From positions 62,001-126,000 of the forward strand of contig NZ_JAQMYP010000027.1 in NCBI RefSeq assembly GCF_028369295.1: a DNA stretch of 64,000 nt. Direction: 5' to 3'. This document shows, piece by piece, positions 41,392-51,426 of this stretch (its first letter is position 1; each line of letters opens with the position of its first letter). This DNA comes from Streptomyces sp. HD (GTDB lineage Bacteria; Actinomycetota; Actinomycetes; Streptomycetales; Streptomycetaceae). The notes below the pieces were generated by a model. That model made no database searches, was not told where the DNA came from, and saw nothing but the letters and a program-made list of their open reading frames with translations. The position numbers were made by a program, and so were the translations under genes.

Positions 41392-42498
41392 TCACCCCGC
41401 ATCGGGCCGAACCACCCCGAGGATCGGCATCGACCCGGCCCCCGCGACGGTCACCGTCCGCCCGGGGCGCGGGGCGTGGATGATGGCGCCGTCGCCGATG
41501 TACATGGCCACATGACTGGCGTCGGCGTTGTAGATGATGAGATCGCCGGGGCGCATGTCCTCGACGTCGATGCGCTTCAGCTGCTTCCACTGCTCCTGCG
41601 AGGTCCGCGGAATCCCCTGCCCGGCGCTGGCCCAGGCCTGTGACGTCAGCCCTGAGCAGTCGTATGTCTTGGGCCCTTCGGCGCCCCATTCATACGGTTT
41701 GCCCAACTGCTCCGTGGCGTACTCGACGGCCTTGCGTCCCTCTTCGGACGCCTTGCCCTTGATGTCGTCCAGGATGCCGGAGTCCAGCCAGGCGGTCTGC
41801 GCCTTGTGGGCGGCCTCCTTCTCCAGCTCGGCGAGGCGCTCCTTCTCTTCCTTCTCCAGCCGGGATTCGAGCTGTTCGGCCGCCTTGATCTGCTTCTCGA
41901 TCTTCTTCTGGGCGGCAGCCTTCGTCTTGCGGCCCGCCTCCAGCTTCTGCCACTGGGCGGAGGCGTCCTTGGCGTACTGCTCCAAGTCCTGCTGGGTGCG
42001 GGTCATTTCGCCCAGCAGCCCCTTGGTCGCGCGCTCACCCTGCAGCACCCGGCCGGCGCCTTCGAGGAACTCCTGCGGATCGTCGCTGAGCATCAGCTTG
42101 GTCTCGTCGGACAGCCCGCCCGAGCGGTACTGGGCGGCGGCCGCGGCGCCGGCCCGCTTCTTCAACTCGGCCAGCCGCTCCTGCCCTTGGACGATCTTCT
42201 TCGCCAGCGCGACGATCTGGGCGGACTGCTTGTCGGCCGCCTCCTCGGCGGCGTTGTACTCGTCGGTGGCGACGGCCGCGGAGTGGTAGAGCTTCTCCAG
42301 CTTCTCGCGGACGGCCTCAAGGTCCTTGTTCGACACGGGAGTCGGGGACTTGGCGGGCGACGCACTCGGTGAGGGGCTGGGCTCGGGTGCCGCGAACGCC
42401 GTACCCGGCGCCGCCAGCACGGTGACCGCGCAGACGACGGTCACGGCCACTAGGACGCTGCGCCTGCCCAGTGAGAGGGTGCGCCTGTCCGGTCCCAT
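41392..42498 (-). CDS. secreted NlpC/P60 peptidoglycan endopeptidase
   Basis: The 368-residue hydrolase has a signal peptide (RRSVLVAVTVVCAVTVLAAPGTAFA) and a Pro/Ser linker. A long Lys/Glu/Ala coiled coil follows (about 55-250, the RipA-like regulatory part). The C-terminal NlpC/P60 domain (about 255-368) has catalytic Cys in TYDCSGLTSQAW, His in ASHVAMYIGD and the third polar residue in IIHAPRPG. It would cut peptide cross-bridges during growth or division. No c-di-AMP riboswitch was recognised upstream. A TTAC-N5-GTAA dyad lies just before the RBS. Confidence 0.93.
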   Translation of the reverse strand: MGPDRRTLSLGRRSVLVAVTVVCAVTVLAAPGTAFAAPEPSPSPSASPAKSPTPVSNKDLEAVREKLEKLYHSAAVATDEYNAAEEAADKQSAQIVALAKKIVQGQERLAELKKRAGAAAAAQYRSGGLSDETKLMLSDDPQEFLEGAGRVLQGERATKGLLGEMTRTQQDLEQYAKDASAQWQKLEAGRKTKAAAQKKIEKQIKAAEQLESRLEKEEKERLAELEKEAAHKAQTAWLDSGILDDIKGKASEEGRKAVEYATEQLGKPYEWGAEGPKTYDCSGLTSQAWASAGQGIPRTSQEQWKQLKRIDVEDMRPGDLIIYNADASHVAMYIGDGAIIHAPRPGRTVTVAGAGSMPILGVVRPDAG

Positions 42499-42677
42499 AC
42501 CCCTGCCCCCAAACCTGATTTACCGTCAGTAACATGCGGACGCCTGGGGGATCGTGCCATGCCGTGGCGCAAAACGACAGAGGCAGTGACTCCCTCCCCC
42601 ATTCCATCCGTCGTACGCCGAACTCCCCGCCTTTGTGACGAACGACTCGCGGAGATCGTTCCCCGCAGCTCACAGCG

Positions 42678-43496
42678 TCAGGCCCGGGGTGCCAACGCCT
42701 CCCACCGCACGGTCACTTCCCCCTGCCGCCACCGTCCGGGCCCGTCCGCCACCGGCCAGTCGCCCGCGAGATCCCGCACCGCCCGTATCCAGCGCTGCCG
42801 GGCGCCGTAGGACGCATAGGGCGCGGCAGCGGCCCACGCCCGGTCGAAGTCACGCAGAAACGCATGCACGGGCTCACCGGGAACATTGCGATGAATAAGA
42901 GCCTTGGGCAGCCGCTCGGCAAGATCCGACGGCCGCCCCAACGACCCCAGCCGCGCGGCGAAGGTCACCGTCCGAGGCCCCTCCGGCCCCAGCGCGACCC
43001 ACACATGCCGCCGCCCGACCTCATCACAGGTCCCCTCGACAAGCAGCCCTCCACGCGACCCACTCCCCGGATCAGCAGGCGCCAGCCGGCCGCACAACCG
43101 CTCCCAGACCCCGGCGACCTCCCCCTCCTCGTACTGCCGCAAAACATTCGCGGCCCGCACAAGCACCGGCCGCCGAGAAACCGGAATCTCGAACCCCCCG
43201 TGCCGAAAGACAAGCCCTTCCCGCTCATACGGCTTCGCGGCGGCGACCCGAGCGGGTTCGATCTCCACGCCGACGACACGCGCGCGGGGCGCGACGGAAC
43301 GTAGCCGCCCGAGCAGCTCGACGGCCGTCCAAGGGGCGGCGCCGTACCCAAGATCAATGGCAACGGGATCGACGGCCCGCCGAAGCTCGGCCCCATGCAC
43401 ATGGGCGATCCACCGATCCATCCGGCGCAGCCGATTGGGATTGGTGGTCCCGCGCGTAACCGTTCCCACGGGGCGGGCGGAGGCGCGGGCTGTCAT
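42678..43496 (-). CDS. SAM-dependent methyltransferase-like protein
   Basis: The 272-residue protein has a Rossmann methyltransferase core. AIDLGYGAAPWTAVELL is motif I, 'VVGVEIEPARVAAAKPY' is motif II and VRAANVLRQYEEGEVAGVWE is motif IV. The motif I loop (DLGYGAAP) is unusual but binding-competent. The N-terminal TTNPNRLRRMDRWIAH is basic and could bind nucleic acid. The substrate is unknown. ATG 43496 starts MTARASARPVG; GTG 43502 is an alternative. Confidence 0.75.
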   Translation of the reverse strand: MTARASARPVGTVTRGTTNPNRLRRMDRWIAHVHGAELRRAVDPVAIDLGYGAAPWTAVELLGRLRSVAPRARVVGVEIEPARVAAAKPYEREGLVFRHGGFEIPVSRRPVLVRAANVLRQYEEGEVAGVWERLCGRLAPADPGSGSRGGLLVEGTCDEVGRRHVWVALGPEGPRTVTFAARLGSLGRPSDLAERLPKALIHRNVPGEPVHAFLRDFDRAWAAAAPYASYGARQRWIRAVRDLAGDWPVADGPGRWRQGEVTVRWEALAPRA

Positions 43497-43759
43497 ACAC
43501 ACGAGGGTATGCGCACCCTCTGACCGCAAAGCGCAACGCGAACCCCCACCGAAGGGCGGCAGGCCACCGAAGGCATGCAAGCCCAGGCACCCCAACGCAA
43601 CCCCAACGCACCTCGCGTCCGAACAGTTGAGCGACCCCCGGTAATTCCTAGGCAAAAACCACCCCGCCCGGAATGGGAACCCCTCCCTCCACTGTTGCAC
43701 CCCCGTGGAGGGCCCCACACCCTCCGCCAGGCATGCCCGCAGCCAAGGAGGAACGCCAC

Positions 43760-45097
43760 GTGAGCCAGTACGTAAGCAGGCTCGGGCGACGCTCCCCGGC
43801 CGCCCACCCGCGGCTCAGGCTCCACCGCCGCCCCCGCCGCGTAGCCATGCTCTCCGTGCACACCTCACCCCTCCACCAGCCCGGCACCGGCGACGCGGGC
43901 GGCATGAACGTCTACATCGTCGAGCTGGCACAGCGCCTCGCCGCGATCAACATCGAGGTCGAGATCTTCACGCGCACAACGGCCACCGACCTCCCCCCGG
44001 TGGTCGAGCTGTCCCCCGGCGTCCTGGTCCGCCACGTGGACGCGGGCCCCTACGAGGGCCTCGCCAAGGAGGACCTCCCCGCCCAGCTCTGCGCCTTCAC
44101 CCACGGCGTCATGCAGGCCTGGGCCGGCCACCGCCCCGGCTACTACGACCTGGTCCACTCCCACTACTGGCTCTCCGGCCACGTGGGCTGGCTGGCCGCC
44201 CAGCGCTGGGGCGTCCCGCTGGTGCACGCGATGCACACCATGGCCAAGGTCAAGAACGCCAACCTCGCGGACGGCGACACCCCCGAACCGGCGGCCCGGG
44301 TGATCGGCGAGACCCAGATCGTCGCGGCGGCGGACCGCCTGATCGCCAACACGGCCGAAGAGGCGGACGAACTCGTACGCCACTACGCGGCCACCCCCGA
44401 CAAGGTCGCCGTGGTCCACCCCGGCGTAAACCTCACCCGCTTCGCGCCCGCCGACGGCCGAGCCGCGGCCCGCGCCCGCCTCGGCCTCCCCCAGGATGCC
44501 CTGATCCCCCTCTTCGCGGGCCGCATCCAGCCCCTGAAGGCCCCGGACATCCTCCTCCGAGCCGTGGCGGTCCTCCTCGACGAGCACCCCGAGCTGCGCT
44601 CCCGCATCCTCGTCCCGATCGTCGGCGGTCCCAGCGGCAGCGGCCTCGCCAAGCCGGAGGGCCTGCAGAAGCTCGCCGCCCGCCTGGGCATCGCGGACGT
44701 CGTACGGTTCCGCCCACCCGTCGGCCAGGAGCAGCTCGCGGACTGGTTCAGGGCGGCATCACTGCTGGTCATGCCGTCGTACAGCGAGTCCTTCGGCCTG
44801 GTGGCCATCGAGGCGCAAGCGGCCGGCACACCCGTACTGGCCGCAGCGGTCGGCGGCCTGCCCGTCGCGGTCCGGGACGGACACACCGGATTCCTGGTCC
44901 AGGGCCACAACCCGGCCGAGTACGCGCGCGTGCTGCACGCCTTCGCCGACGACCCGCACCTGTCCCCGCGCATGGGCGACGCGGCCGCCCGGCACGCCCA
45001 GTCCTTCGGCTGGGACGCCTCGGCCGCCGCCACCGCGGACGTCTACATCGCCGCAGTTCATGCCCACCGGCGTCGCGTACGCTCCCACCATGGCTGA
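43760..45097 (+). CDS. mshA: MshA, D-inositol-3-phosphate glycosyltransferase
   Basis: The 445-residue GT4 enzyme starts mycothiol synthesis by adding GlcNAc to inositol-3-phosphate. Diagnostic blocks are [20 protein letters not shown] (donor/acceptor loop), [35 protein letters not shown] and [20 protein letters not shown] (EX7E). GTG 43760 is 8 nt behind an excellent RBS (aaggagg); upstream in-frame starts would add Pro-rich residues unlike the family. It overlaps the YbjN-type gene by 8 nt. Confidence 0.95.
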   Translation: MSQYVSRLGRRSPAAHPRLRLHRRPRRVAMLSVHTSPLHQPGTGDAGGMNVYIVELAQRLAAINIEVEIFTRTTATDLPPVVELSPGVLVRHVDAGPYEGLAKEDLPAQLCAFTHGVMQAWAGHRPGYYDLVHSHYWLSGHVGWLAAQRWGVPLVHAMHTMAKVKNANLADGDTPEPAARVIGETQIVAAADRLIANTAEEADELVRHYAATPDKVAVVHPGVNLTRFAPADGRAAARARLGLPQDALIPLFAGRIQPLKAPDILLRAVAVLLDEHPELRSRILVPIVGGPSGSGLAKPEGLQKLAARLGIADVVRFRPPVGQEQLADWFRAASLLVMPSYSESFGLVAIEAQAAGTPVLAAAVGGLPVAVRDGHTGFLVQGHNPAEYARVLHAFADDPHLSPRMGDAAARHAQSFGWDASAAATADVYIAAVHAHRRRVRSHHG

Positions 45098-45599
45098 CGC
45101 ACCCGACGTACAGAAGACGGCGCAGGTCGTCGAGGGAGCCCTGAAGGACGCCGACCTGGAGTGGGAGAGCCCCGCTCCCGGCAACTACGTCGTCAAGCTC
45201 CCCGGCACGCACAAGCTGTCGACCACGGTCTCCCTGATCGTCGGCCGCCATTCCCTCTCCCTCAACGCCTTCGTCATCCGTCACCCCGACGAGAACGAAC
45301 CCGGCGTCCACCGCTGGCTCCTGGAGCGCAACCTCAAGCTGTACGGCGTCAGTTACGCGGTGGACCGGCTCGGCGACGTCTACGTCACCGCCAGACTCCC
45401 GCTCGCCGCGGTGACCCCCGACGAGATCGACCGCCTCCTCGGTCAGGTCCTGGAGGCGGCGGACGGCGCCTTCAACACCCTCCTCGAACTCGGCTTCGCC
45501 TCCGCGATCCGCAAGGAGTACGAGTGGCGGGTGGCACGCGGCGAGTCGACACGCAACCTGGACGCGTTCACTCACCTGACCCAACGTCCTTCCGAGTGA
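45090..45599 (+). CDS. YbjN-family protein
   Basis: The 169-residue protein shows the YbjN/type III secretion-chaperone-like fold ([59 protein letters not shown]). It follows mshA with an 8-nt overlap and is probably co-translated. The function is unknown. Confidence 0.85.
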   Translation: MADAPDVQKTAQVVEGALKDADLEWESPAPGNYVVKLPGTHKLSTTVSLIVGRHSLSLNAFVIRHPDENEPGVHRWLLERNLKLYGVSYAVDRLGDVYVTARLPLAAVTPDEIDRLLGQVLEAADGAFNTLLELGFASAIRKEYEWRVARGESTRNLDAFTHLTQRPSE

Positions 45600-45730
45600 C
45601 GTAAAAGTCCGAACCAACTCACCCCGCGCAACCCCTTCCACGCCCCCGAGGTGCCGTGGCATGCTCACGGCCACCGCACTTCTGAACGTCGTTCACATCC
45701 ATGAAGAGCCGCATGGAAGGGCGTACGGAC

Positions 45731-47419
45731 ATGGGCAACGCGCATCTCACCAGACGAACCCTGCTCGGCGGAGCCACAGCCGTGGCACTCGGCGCGACGA
45801 CGGGCACGTCCCGCGCGGCTGCCGCCGAAGTCCCGCCCCACCGCACCGAAGTCCCGCCCCTCTGGCACGAGTTCACCCGCGCCCCCTTCACCCACCCCCA
45901 GATCCCCTACGTCGGCCGAGCCGGCTGTCGCAGCGGAGCGCGCCGCTTCCCCCGCCGCCGCGTCATCGCGGACGTCCGCGACTTCGGCGCCACCCCCGAC
46001 GGCGCGACCGACTCCGCCCCCGCGATCAACCGTGCCATCGCCGCCGCCGGAAGGGCAGGCGGTGGCACGGTGACCATCCCGCCCGGCACGTTCCGCATCG
46101 ACGACGTGATCCGCGTCGGCCACTCGAACGTGGTCCTCCGCGGCGCGGGCAGCACCCGCACGAAGCTCCACGCGACGCACAGCCTCACCGACCTGATAGG
46201 CCCCTACGGCTCCCGTTACGGCGGCGACAAGTCGGCCTGGTCCTGGGCGGGCGGCCTGCTCTGGCTGGCCCCCGAGGCCCGCTGGAACTCCCTCGTCGCC
46301 GCGATCAGGGCGAAGACCTGGCCCTTCGAGGGCTGGACGGGCAACCGACGCGACGAGTGGCGCCCGCTCGCGACGCTGGCCCCCGCCCGGCAGGGCGACA
46401 GGACCGTGACGGTCCCGCCCACTTCGCCGCTCCCTGCAACGCTGCGCCCCGGCGCCCTGGTCCTGCTCCGCCTCGCCGACGACGCGGGCCACACCCTCCT
46501 GGAGCACATGTGCGGCGGCGGCCCGGGACCCGAGGCGTACACCTGGGACGACAAGACGAAGCTGACGTCATACGTCCCCTACGAATGGCCGGTCCGCATC
46601 ACCCGGATCAACGGCCGCGAGATCACCCTCGAACGCCCGCTCCCGCTCGACCTGCGCCCGGAGTGGACCCCGCAACTCACAACCCACACCCCCGAGTTGA
46701 CGGGATCTGGCGTCGAGGGCCTGACCCTGGAGGCAGTGGAGACTCCCCAACAGCCCCACCTCCTCGACAAGGGCCACAACGGCGTAGTCCTCCAGTGCGC
46801 CTACGACTGCTGGGTGGACGACGTCACCGTCCGCCACGTCGACAACGGCTTCGGCCTGGTCGCGGCCTCCGCCTGTACGCTCCGGCACACGCGCGTGGCG
46901 GGCCGCGGCGCCCACCACCCCTACTTCTGCCGCGAGGGCTCGCACGACAACCTGATCGAGGACTTCACGATCGAGGCCCGCACGACACCGGCCCCCTCGA
47001 ACACTCAGCTCCACGGCATCAACGTCGAGGGTCTGTCCTCCCGCAACGTCTGGTCACGCGGCGACATGCGCATGGGCACCTTCGACAGCCACCGCGGCCT
47101 GCCGTTCGCCAACGTCCGCACCGACATCACCGTGCACAACGACGGCCGCCACGGCGGCGACGCGAGCGCGGGCCCGCTGTTCGGCGCGCGCTTCACGCAC
47201 TGGAACGTCCGGGTGACGAACGGCCGGGCCGGCATGATCCGCCTCGACGGCCTGGCACCGTACTCCGCCACCGTGGGCCTGAACGAGGTCACGGACTTCG
47301 ACCAGATCGACGTACCCGACCTCCCCGGCGACCTCCACTCCCGCCTGGAGTTGTACGGCACCACGGACGCCGTACGCCCGCGCAATCTGTACGACGCTCA
47401 GCGCGCGCTGTCGCGATAG
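45731..47419 (+). CDS. Tat-exported pectate-lyase-3-like beta-helix protein
   Basis: The 562-residue protein has a twin-arginine signal (HLTRRTLLGGATAVALGATT) cleaved near AAA-AEV. A right-handed beta-helix of the Pectate_lyase_3/Pbl superfamily follows (ADVRDFGATPDGATDSAPAI; VVLRGAGSTRTKLHAT; HGINVEGLSSRNVWSRGDMR). It could degrade or modify a cell-wall polysaccharide; no specific catalytic set can be assigned. ATG 45731 has ggaaggg upstream; ATG 45701 and 45713 are alternatives. Its last 22 bp overlap the convergent AraC gene. Confidence 0.82.
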   Translation: MGNAHLTRRTLLGGATAVALGATTGTSRAAAAEVPPHRTEVPPLWHEFTRAPFTHPQIPYVGRAGCRSGARRFPRRRVIADVRDFGATPDGATDSAPAINRAIAAAGRAGGGTVTIPPGTFRIDDVIRVGHSNVVLRGAGSTRTKLHATHSLTDLIGPYGSRYGGDKSAWSWAGGLLWLAPEARWNSLVAAIRAKTWPFEGWTGNRRDEWRPLATLAPARQGDRTVTVPPTSPLPATLRPGALVLLRLADDAGHTLLEHMCGGGPGPEAYTWDDKTKLTSYVPYEWPVRITRINGREITLERPLPLDLRPEWTPQLTTHTPELTGSGVEGLTLEAVETPQQPHLLDKGHNGVVLQCAYDCWVDDVTVRHVDNGFGLVAASACTLRHTRVAGRGAHHPYFCREGSHDNLIEDFTIEARTTPAPSNTQLHGINVEGLSSRNVWSRGDMRMGTFDSHRGLPFANVRTDITVHNDGRHGGDASAGPLFGARFTHWNVRVTNGRAGMIRLDGLAPYSATVGLNEVTDFDQIDVPDLPGDLHSRLELYGTTDAVRPRNLYDAQRALSR

Positions 47420-48204
47420 CGCCCCGGCGGTACCCCCACCAACTTCCGGAAGTGCCGGGTGAGATGGGACTGGTCGTAGAACCCGGTCGCCGTTGCCACC
47501 TCGGCCGGCGACCGGCCCTCCAGGAGCAGCCGACGGGCGCGGTCGACGCGGCGGGACATCAGGTACTGGTGCGGGGCGATGCCGTACGCGGTGCTGAACG
47601 ACCGTACGAGATGGGCGGGATGGGCGTGCAGCAGCCCGGTCGCCTCGTCGAGGGCGAGGCCCTGTACGACACGCTCGTCGAGGAGTTCGCGCAGCCGGCG
47701 GGCGAGGGCCGGGTCGCGGCGCGGGACGTCGGTGACCGTCCTCGGCCGCAGGTGGGTGCGCAACCGGTCGCCGATGAGGGTGAGCCTGCTGTCGGCCTCC
47801 AACTCGTCACCGGGGTGGGCGAGGGCGGTGTGCAGCCGGCCGACGCGTCGCCGGAGCACCGGGTCGCGCAGGTCGGGGGAGTCGACCGCCGGGCCGATCA
47901 GATCGTCGCCCAGCCGGGTGCCGTCCAGGTACAGGACGCGCTTGCGGAAGCCGTGCGGGGTGGCGGGGGAGCCGTTGTGGGGGATGTGCGGCGGGAGCAG
48001 GGAGACCGTGTCGTGCGGGGTGCCGTGTTCATGCCGGTCGAGGTCGTAGCGGACGGCGCCGTCGTCGACGATCAGCAGCGTCCAGGCCTCGTGGACGTGC
48101 ATTGGATACGCGTACTCGGTGAAGTGGGCGTGGAACACCTCGGTGACGCCCGGGACGGAGGGGCGCCACGCGGAGACTTCCCGGCGGTTCCGAGCGGCGG
48201 CCAT
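47398..48204 (-). CDS. AraC-family regulator
   Basis: The 268-residue regulator has an N-terminal AraC cupin (YPMHVHEAWTLLIVDDGAVR; HIPHNGSPATPHGFRKRV). Two C-terminal helix-turn-helix motifs follow (about 185-260: LHAHPAHLVRSFSTAYGIAP; EVATATGFYDQSHLTRHF). It is divergent from a DUF2000 gene across 49 bp, which is its likely target. Confidence 0.92.
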   Translation of the reverse strand: MAAARNRREVSAWRPSVPGVTEVFHAHFTEYAYPMHVHEAWTLLIVDDGAVRYDLDRHEHGTPHDTVSLLPPHIPHNGSPATPHGFRKRVLYLDGTRLGDDLIGPAVDSPDLRDPVLRRRVGRLHTALAHPGDELEADSRLTLIGDRLRTHLRPRTVTDVPRRDPALARRLRELLDERVVQGLALDEATGLLHAHPAHLVRSFSTAYGIAPHQYLMSRRVDRARRLLLEGRSPAEVATATGFYDQSHLTRHFRKLVGVPPGRYRDSAR

Positions 48205-48253
48205 GCAAAGAACGTACAAGACGGTGTCGGACAGCGGTCGGCAGTCTCGTCCC

Positions 48254-48679
48254 ATGAGCACTGAACCCATCCGTTTCGACACGAAGATCGCCGTCCTGCT
48301 GCGCGAGGACCTGGAGACCTGGCAGCGACTGAACGTCACCGCGTTCCTGGTCAGCGGCCTGGGCACGCAGCTGCCTGAAGTGATCGGCGCCCCCTACGAG
48401 GACGCGGACGGCGTCCCCTACCTGCCGATGTTCCGCCAGCCGGTCCTGGTCTTCGAGGGCACGAAGGAGACCCTGACGACGGCCCACGCGCGCGTGCTGT
48501 CCCGTTCCCTCCCGCGCGCGGTGTTCACCTCCGACCTGTTCACGACGGGCAACGACCGCGACAACCGGGCGGCGGTGCGGGCCGTGGGCACGGGGGAGCT
48601 GGATCTGGTGGGGCTGGCGGTGTACGGGCCGAGGAACGCGGTGGACAAGGTGATGAAGGGGGCGCGGATGCATCCGTGA
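48254..48679 (+). CDS. DUF2000-family protein
   Basis: The 141-residue protein matches DUF2000: RFDTKIAVLLREDLETWQRL, then LPMFRQPVLVFEG and FTSDLFTTGNDRDNRAAV. It is a peptidyl-tRNA-hydrolase-like fold of unknown function. AraC-type control is suggested by divergent arrangement. ATG 48254. Confidence 0.82.
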   Translation: MSTEPIRFDTKIAVLLREDLETWQRLNVTAFLVSGLGTQLPEVIGAPYEDADGVPYLPMFRQPVLVFEGTKETLTTAHARVLSRSLPRAVFTSDLFTTGNDRDNRAAVRAVGTGELDLVGLAVYGPRNAVDKVMKGARMHP

Positions 48680-48714
48680 TGCGGGGATGCACCCGTGAGG
48701 GACGCCGCCCCTGT

Positions 48715-50013
48715 TCAGGCGGGGCTGGCCTCGGCCTCGGCCTCGGGCTTGGCCTTGGCCTTGGCCGCGGTGGATGCGCCCCCGTCGGCCGATGCCTCCG
48801 ACCCCGCCTCGGCCTCGGCCGGCAGGCGGTGCATCAGGGCGCCGTATCCGACCGCCGCGACCGTCCCGACGACCGCGCACAGGCCCCACAGCCACTCGGC
48901 GCCGTAGTGGTCGATGACGTAACCGGACATGAGGGGGGCGACGAGGGCGGCGACGGACCAGGACAGGGTGTACATGCCCTGGTAGCGGCCGCGTCCGTGC
49001 GCGGGGGAGAGGCGGACGACGAGGCCGGTCTGGGTGGGCGCGTTCAGCATCTCGCCGAGCGTCCACACGCACACGGCCAGCGCGAAGACGCCGACCGACC
49101 CGGCGAACGCGGTGAGCCCGAAGCCGTATCCGGCGAGGAGGGAGGAGAGGACGAGCAGGCGCCTGGGGTCGCGGTGCTCGATGAAGCGGGTGACGGGGAT
49201 CTGCAGGGCGACGATCAGGACACCGTTGACGGCGATGGCGAGCCCGTAGTCGGAGGGCGAGAACCCCGCCTCCCCCATCGCCACCGGCAGCCCCACCGAG
49301 CCCTGCTGGAAGACCAGGGCGACGAGGAAGGACAGCCCGACGACGCTCATGAAACGCCCGTCGCGCAGGACGGTGCCGAGCCCGACCTCGTCGGCCGCCT
49401 TCTCCGTCGCGGTGCGCTCGGGCCGCGACTCGGGCAGCTTGACGAACACCACGACCGCGCAGACGGCCGTCATACCGGCCTCGATCAGGAACCCGGAGAG
49501 ATAGCTGACCTCGGCGATGAACCCGGCGGCCATGGAGGAGACGGCGAACCCGAGGTTGATGGCCCAGTAGTTGAGGGAGAAGGCGCGGACCCGGTCCTCG
49601 GGCCGGACGATGTCGGCCATCATCGCCTGCACTGCGGGCCGGGAGGCGTTGGAGGCGGCACCCACGAGGAAGGCGACGGCGGCGATGGCGACGGGGTGGT
49701 GCATGAAGCCGAGGAGCGCGACGGAGGCGGCCGTGGAGGCCTGCGCGATCAGCAGCGTGGGCCGCCGCCCGAGCCGGTCGGTCATCACGCCGCCCCCGAT
49801 GGACGAGACGACCCCGCCCAGGCCGTGCAGCGCGGCGACGAGACCGGCGTAGGAGGCGGAGTAGCCGCGGTCGAGGGTGAGGTACAGGGCCATGAAGGTG
49901 GCGACGAATGCGCCGAGCCGGTTGACCAGGGTGCTGGTCCACAGCCACCAGAACTCGCGGGGGAGTCCGGAGACGGTCTCGCGGGTGGCACGCCTCAGGG
50001 CGGCGAGTGGCAT
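48715..50013 (-). CDS. MFS transporter
   Basis: The 432-residue protein has 12 predicted transmembrane helices. The MFS signature between helices 2 and 3 is GGVMTDRLGRRPTLL, and the middle loop is VKLPESRPERTATEKAADE. The C-terminal tail is an Ala/Lys/Glu repeat (TAAKAKAKPEAEAEASPA). It is likely a drug/proton antiporter of the MDR type. ATG 50013 follows gggggac. An inverted repeat lies just upstream. Confidence 0.88.
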   Translation of the reverse strand: MPLAALRRATRETVSGLPREFWWLWTSTLVNRLGAFVATFMALYLTLDRGYSASYAGLVAALHGLGGVVSSIGGGVMTDRLGRRPTLLIAQASTAASVALLGFMHHPVAIAAVAFLVGAASNASRPAVQAMMADIVRPEDRVRAFSLNYWAINLGFAVSSMAAGFIAEVSYLSGFLIEAGMTAVCAVVVFVKLPESRPERTATEKAADEVGLGTVLRDGRFMSVVGLSFLVALVFQQGSVGLPVAMGEAGFSPSDYGLAIAVNGVLIVALQIPVTRFIEHRDPRRLLVLSSLLAGYGFGLTAFAGSVGVFALAVCVWTLGEMLNAPTQTGLVVRLSPAHGRGRYQGMYTLSWSVAALVAPLMSGYVIDHYGAEWLWGLCAVVGTVAAVGYGALMHRLPAEAEAGSEASADGGASTAAKAKAKPEAEAEASPA

Positions 50014-50032
50014 AGGGGTCCCCCGGATACAG

Positions 50033-50067
50033 ATGTAAGAAGCCAAAGCGGCCTCCGCAACTTACAT
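50033..50067. promoter_or_regulatory. ATGTAAG/CTTACAT inverted repeat upstream of the MFS gene
   Basis: Seven-base arms (50033-50039, 50061-50067) are separated by 21 bp in the short leader before the MFS start. This is a candidate repressor site. Confidence 0.5.
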
Positions 50068-50168
50068 AGGCCTGGCTTCGGGAAGCCACTCAATTAACAG
50101 ATCCCGTCAACTGTCCGCCTGCTGGGCGGGCCCCCTGGGGGTGGAATACGTCGATTACGCTCTGGGGC

Positions 50169-50930
50169 ATGGCCGACGCACCGTACAAGCTGATCCTCCT
50201 CCGCCACGGCGAGAGCGAGTGGAACGCGAAGAACCTGTTCACCGGCTGGGTGGACGTCAACCTCAACGAGAAGGGCGAGAAGGAGGCGGTCCGCGGTGGC
50301 GAGCTCCTGAAGGACGCCGACCTCCTGCCCGACGTGGTCCACACGTCCCTCCAGAAGCGGGCGATCCGCACGGCCCAGCTGGCGCTGGAGTCGGCCGACC
50401 GCCACTGGATCCCGGTCCACCGCAGCTGGCGCCTGAACGAGCGCCACTACGGTGCCCTCCAGGGCAAGGACAAGGCCCAGACCCTCGCCGAGTTCGGCGA
50501 GGAGCAGTTCATGCTGTGGCGCCGTTCCTACGACACCCCGCCGCCCCCGCTTGAGGACGGCACGGAGTTCTCCCAGTCAGACGACCCGCGCTACGCGACG
50601 ATCCCGCCGGAGCTGCGCCCCCGCACGGAGTGCCTGAAGGACGTCGTCGTCCGCATGCTCCCCTACTGGTACGACGGCATCGTCCCCGACCTCCTGACCG
50701 GCCGCACGGTCCTGGTCGCCGCCCACGGCAACAGCCTCCGCGCCCTGGTCAAGCACCTGGACGGCATCTCCGACGCCGACATCGCGGGCCTGAACATCCC
50801 CACGGGCATCCCCCTCTACTACGAGCTCGACGCCGACTTCAACCCGGTCACGCCGGGCGGCAAGTACCTGGACCCGGAGGCGGCCGCGGCGGCCATCGAG
50901 GCGGTCAAGAACCAGGGCAAGAAGAAGTAG
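50169..50930 (+). CDS. gpmA: 2,3-bisphosphoglycerate-dependent phosphoglycerate mutase
   Basis: The 253-residue enzyme interconverts 3- and 2-phosphoglycerate in glycolysis. Active-site [10 protein letters not shown] (His13) and [11 protein letters not shown] (second His) are present, with [17 protein letters not shown] and [13 protein letters not shown]. Length matches GpmA. It is followed by two hairpins. Confidence 0.96.
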   Translation: MADAPYKLILLRHGESEWNAKNLFTGWVDVNLNEKGEKEAVRGGELLKDADLLPDVVHTSLQKRAIRTAQLALESADRHWIPVHRSWRLNERHYGALQGKDKAQTLAEFGEEQFMLWRRSYDTPPPPLEDGTEFSQSDDPRYATIPPELRPRTECLKDVVVRMLPYWYDGIVPDLLTGRTVLVAAHGNSLRALVKHLDGISDADIAGLNIPTGIPLYYELDADFNPVTPGGKYLDPEAAAAAIEAVKNQGKKK

Positions 50931-50942
50931 CCCTTGCGCCTT

Positions 50943-50980
50943 GAGCCTCCTGCCTGCGGTTTCTCGCGGGTGGGAGGCTC
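50943..50980 (+). terminator. terminator of gpmA
   Basis: A 16-bp stem with a few G-T pairs (GAGCCTCC...GGAGGCTC outer part) and a 6-nt loop is followed by TTTG. Confidence 0.75.
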
Positions 50981-51020
50981 TTTGCCGTTTGCCGGGCCCA
51001 AGTTGCGGCAACGCCCACGT

Positions 51021-51066
51021 GTCGAGCCCCCTCGCCTGCGGTTCACCACGGGCAAGGGGGCTCGAC
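51021..51066. terminator. strong hairpin between gpmA and CMD gene
   Basis: GTCGAGCCCCCT (51021-51032) and AGGGGGCTCGAC (51055-51066) are a perfect 12-bp stem between convergent genes, so it can serve both. Confidence 0.75.
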
Positions 51067-51084
51067 GGGCAGCGGGCGGCGTCG

Positions 51085-51426
51085 CTACGCCCCCGACCCC
51101 CGCCCCCGCATCTCGGCCTCGGCGTCCGCGACCGCGATCGTGATACCGAGGGCCTTGGCGATGTTGCCGGCCGCCGTCATGACGCGGGCCGTGCCCACGA
51201 TGGGGGCGATGGCGACTAGGACGTCCTGGACCTGCTCGGCGGTTATGCCGGCCTGGATGGCGGGGTCGATGTGGGCGACGTAGGAGATCGGCGGGGCGTC
51301 CGACGCGGCGAGGGCCGCGATGCGGGTGAGCATGAACGTCTCCGGGGTCAGCCCGCACCGCTCGACCGAGTCGACGGTCATCGCGGCGATGGTGTCCAGT
51401 ACTGGGGTTTCGGATGCTGTGGCCAT
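51085..51426 (-). CDS. carboxymuconolactone decarboxylase (AhpD)-family protein
   Basis: The 113-residue protein has the CMD/AhpD helical fold (TPETFMLTRIAALAASDAPP; VAIAPIVGTARVMTAAGNIA). It lacks the CxxC of peroxidase-active AhpD (only one Cys, early), so it is probably not an alkyl hydroperoxidase. Function unknown. Confidence 0.8.
   Translation of the reverse strand: MATASETPVLDTIAAMTVDSVERCGLTPETFMLTRIAALAASDAPPISYVAHIDPAIQAGITAEQVQDVLVAIAPIVGTARVMTAAGNIAKALGITIAVADAEAEMRGRGSGA

Noticed and set aside
42499-42677. c-di-AMP (ydaO-type) riboswitch before the NlpC/P60 gene
   Set aside because: Such switches often precede cell-wall hydrolase genes in Streptomyces, but I could not find the conserved core here; only a short TTAC/GTAA dyad is present.
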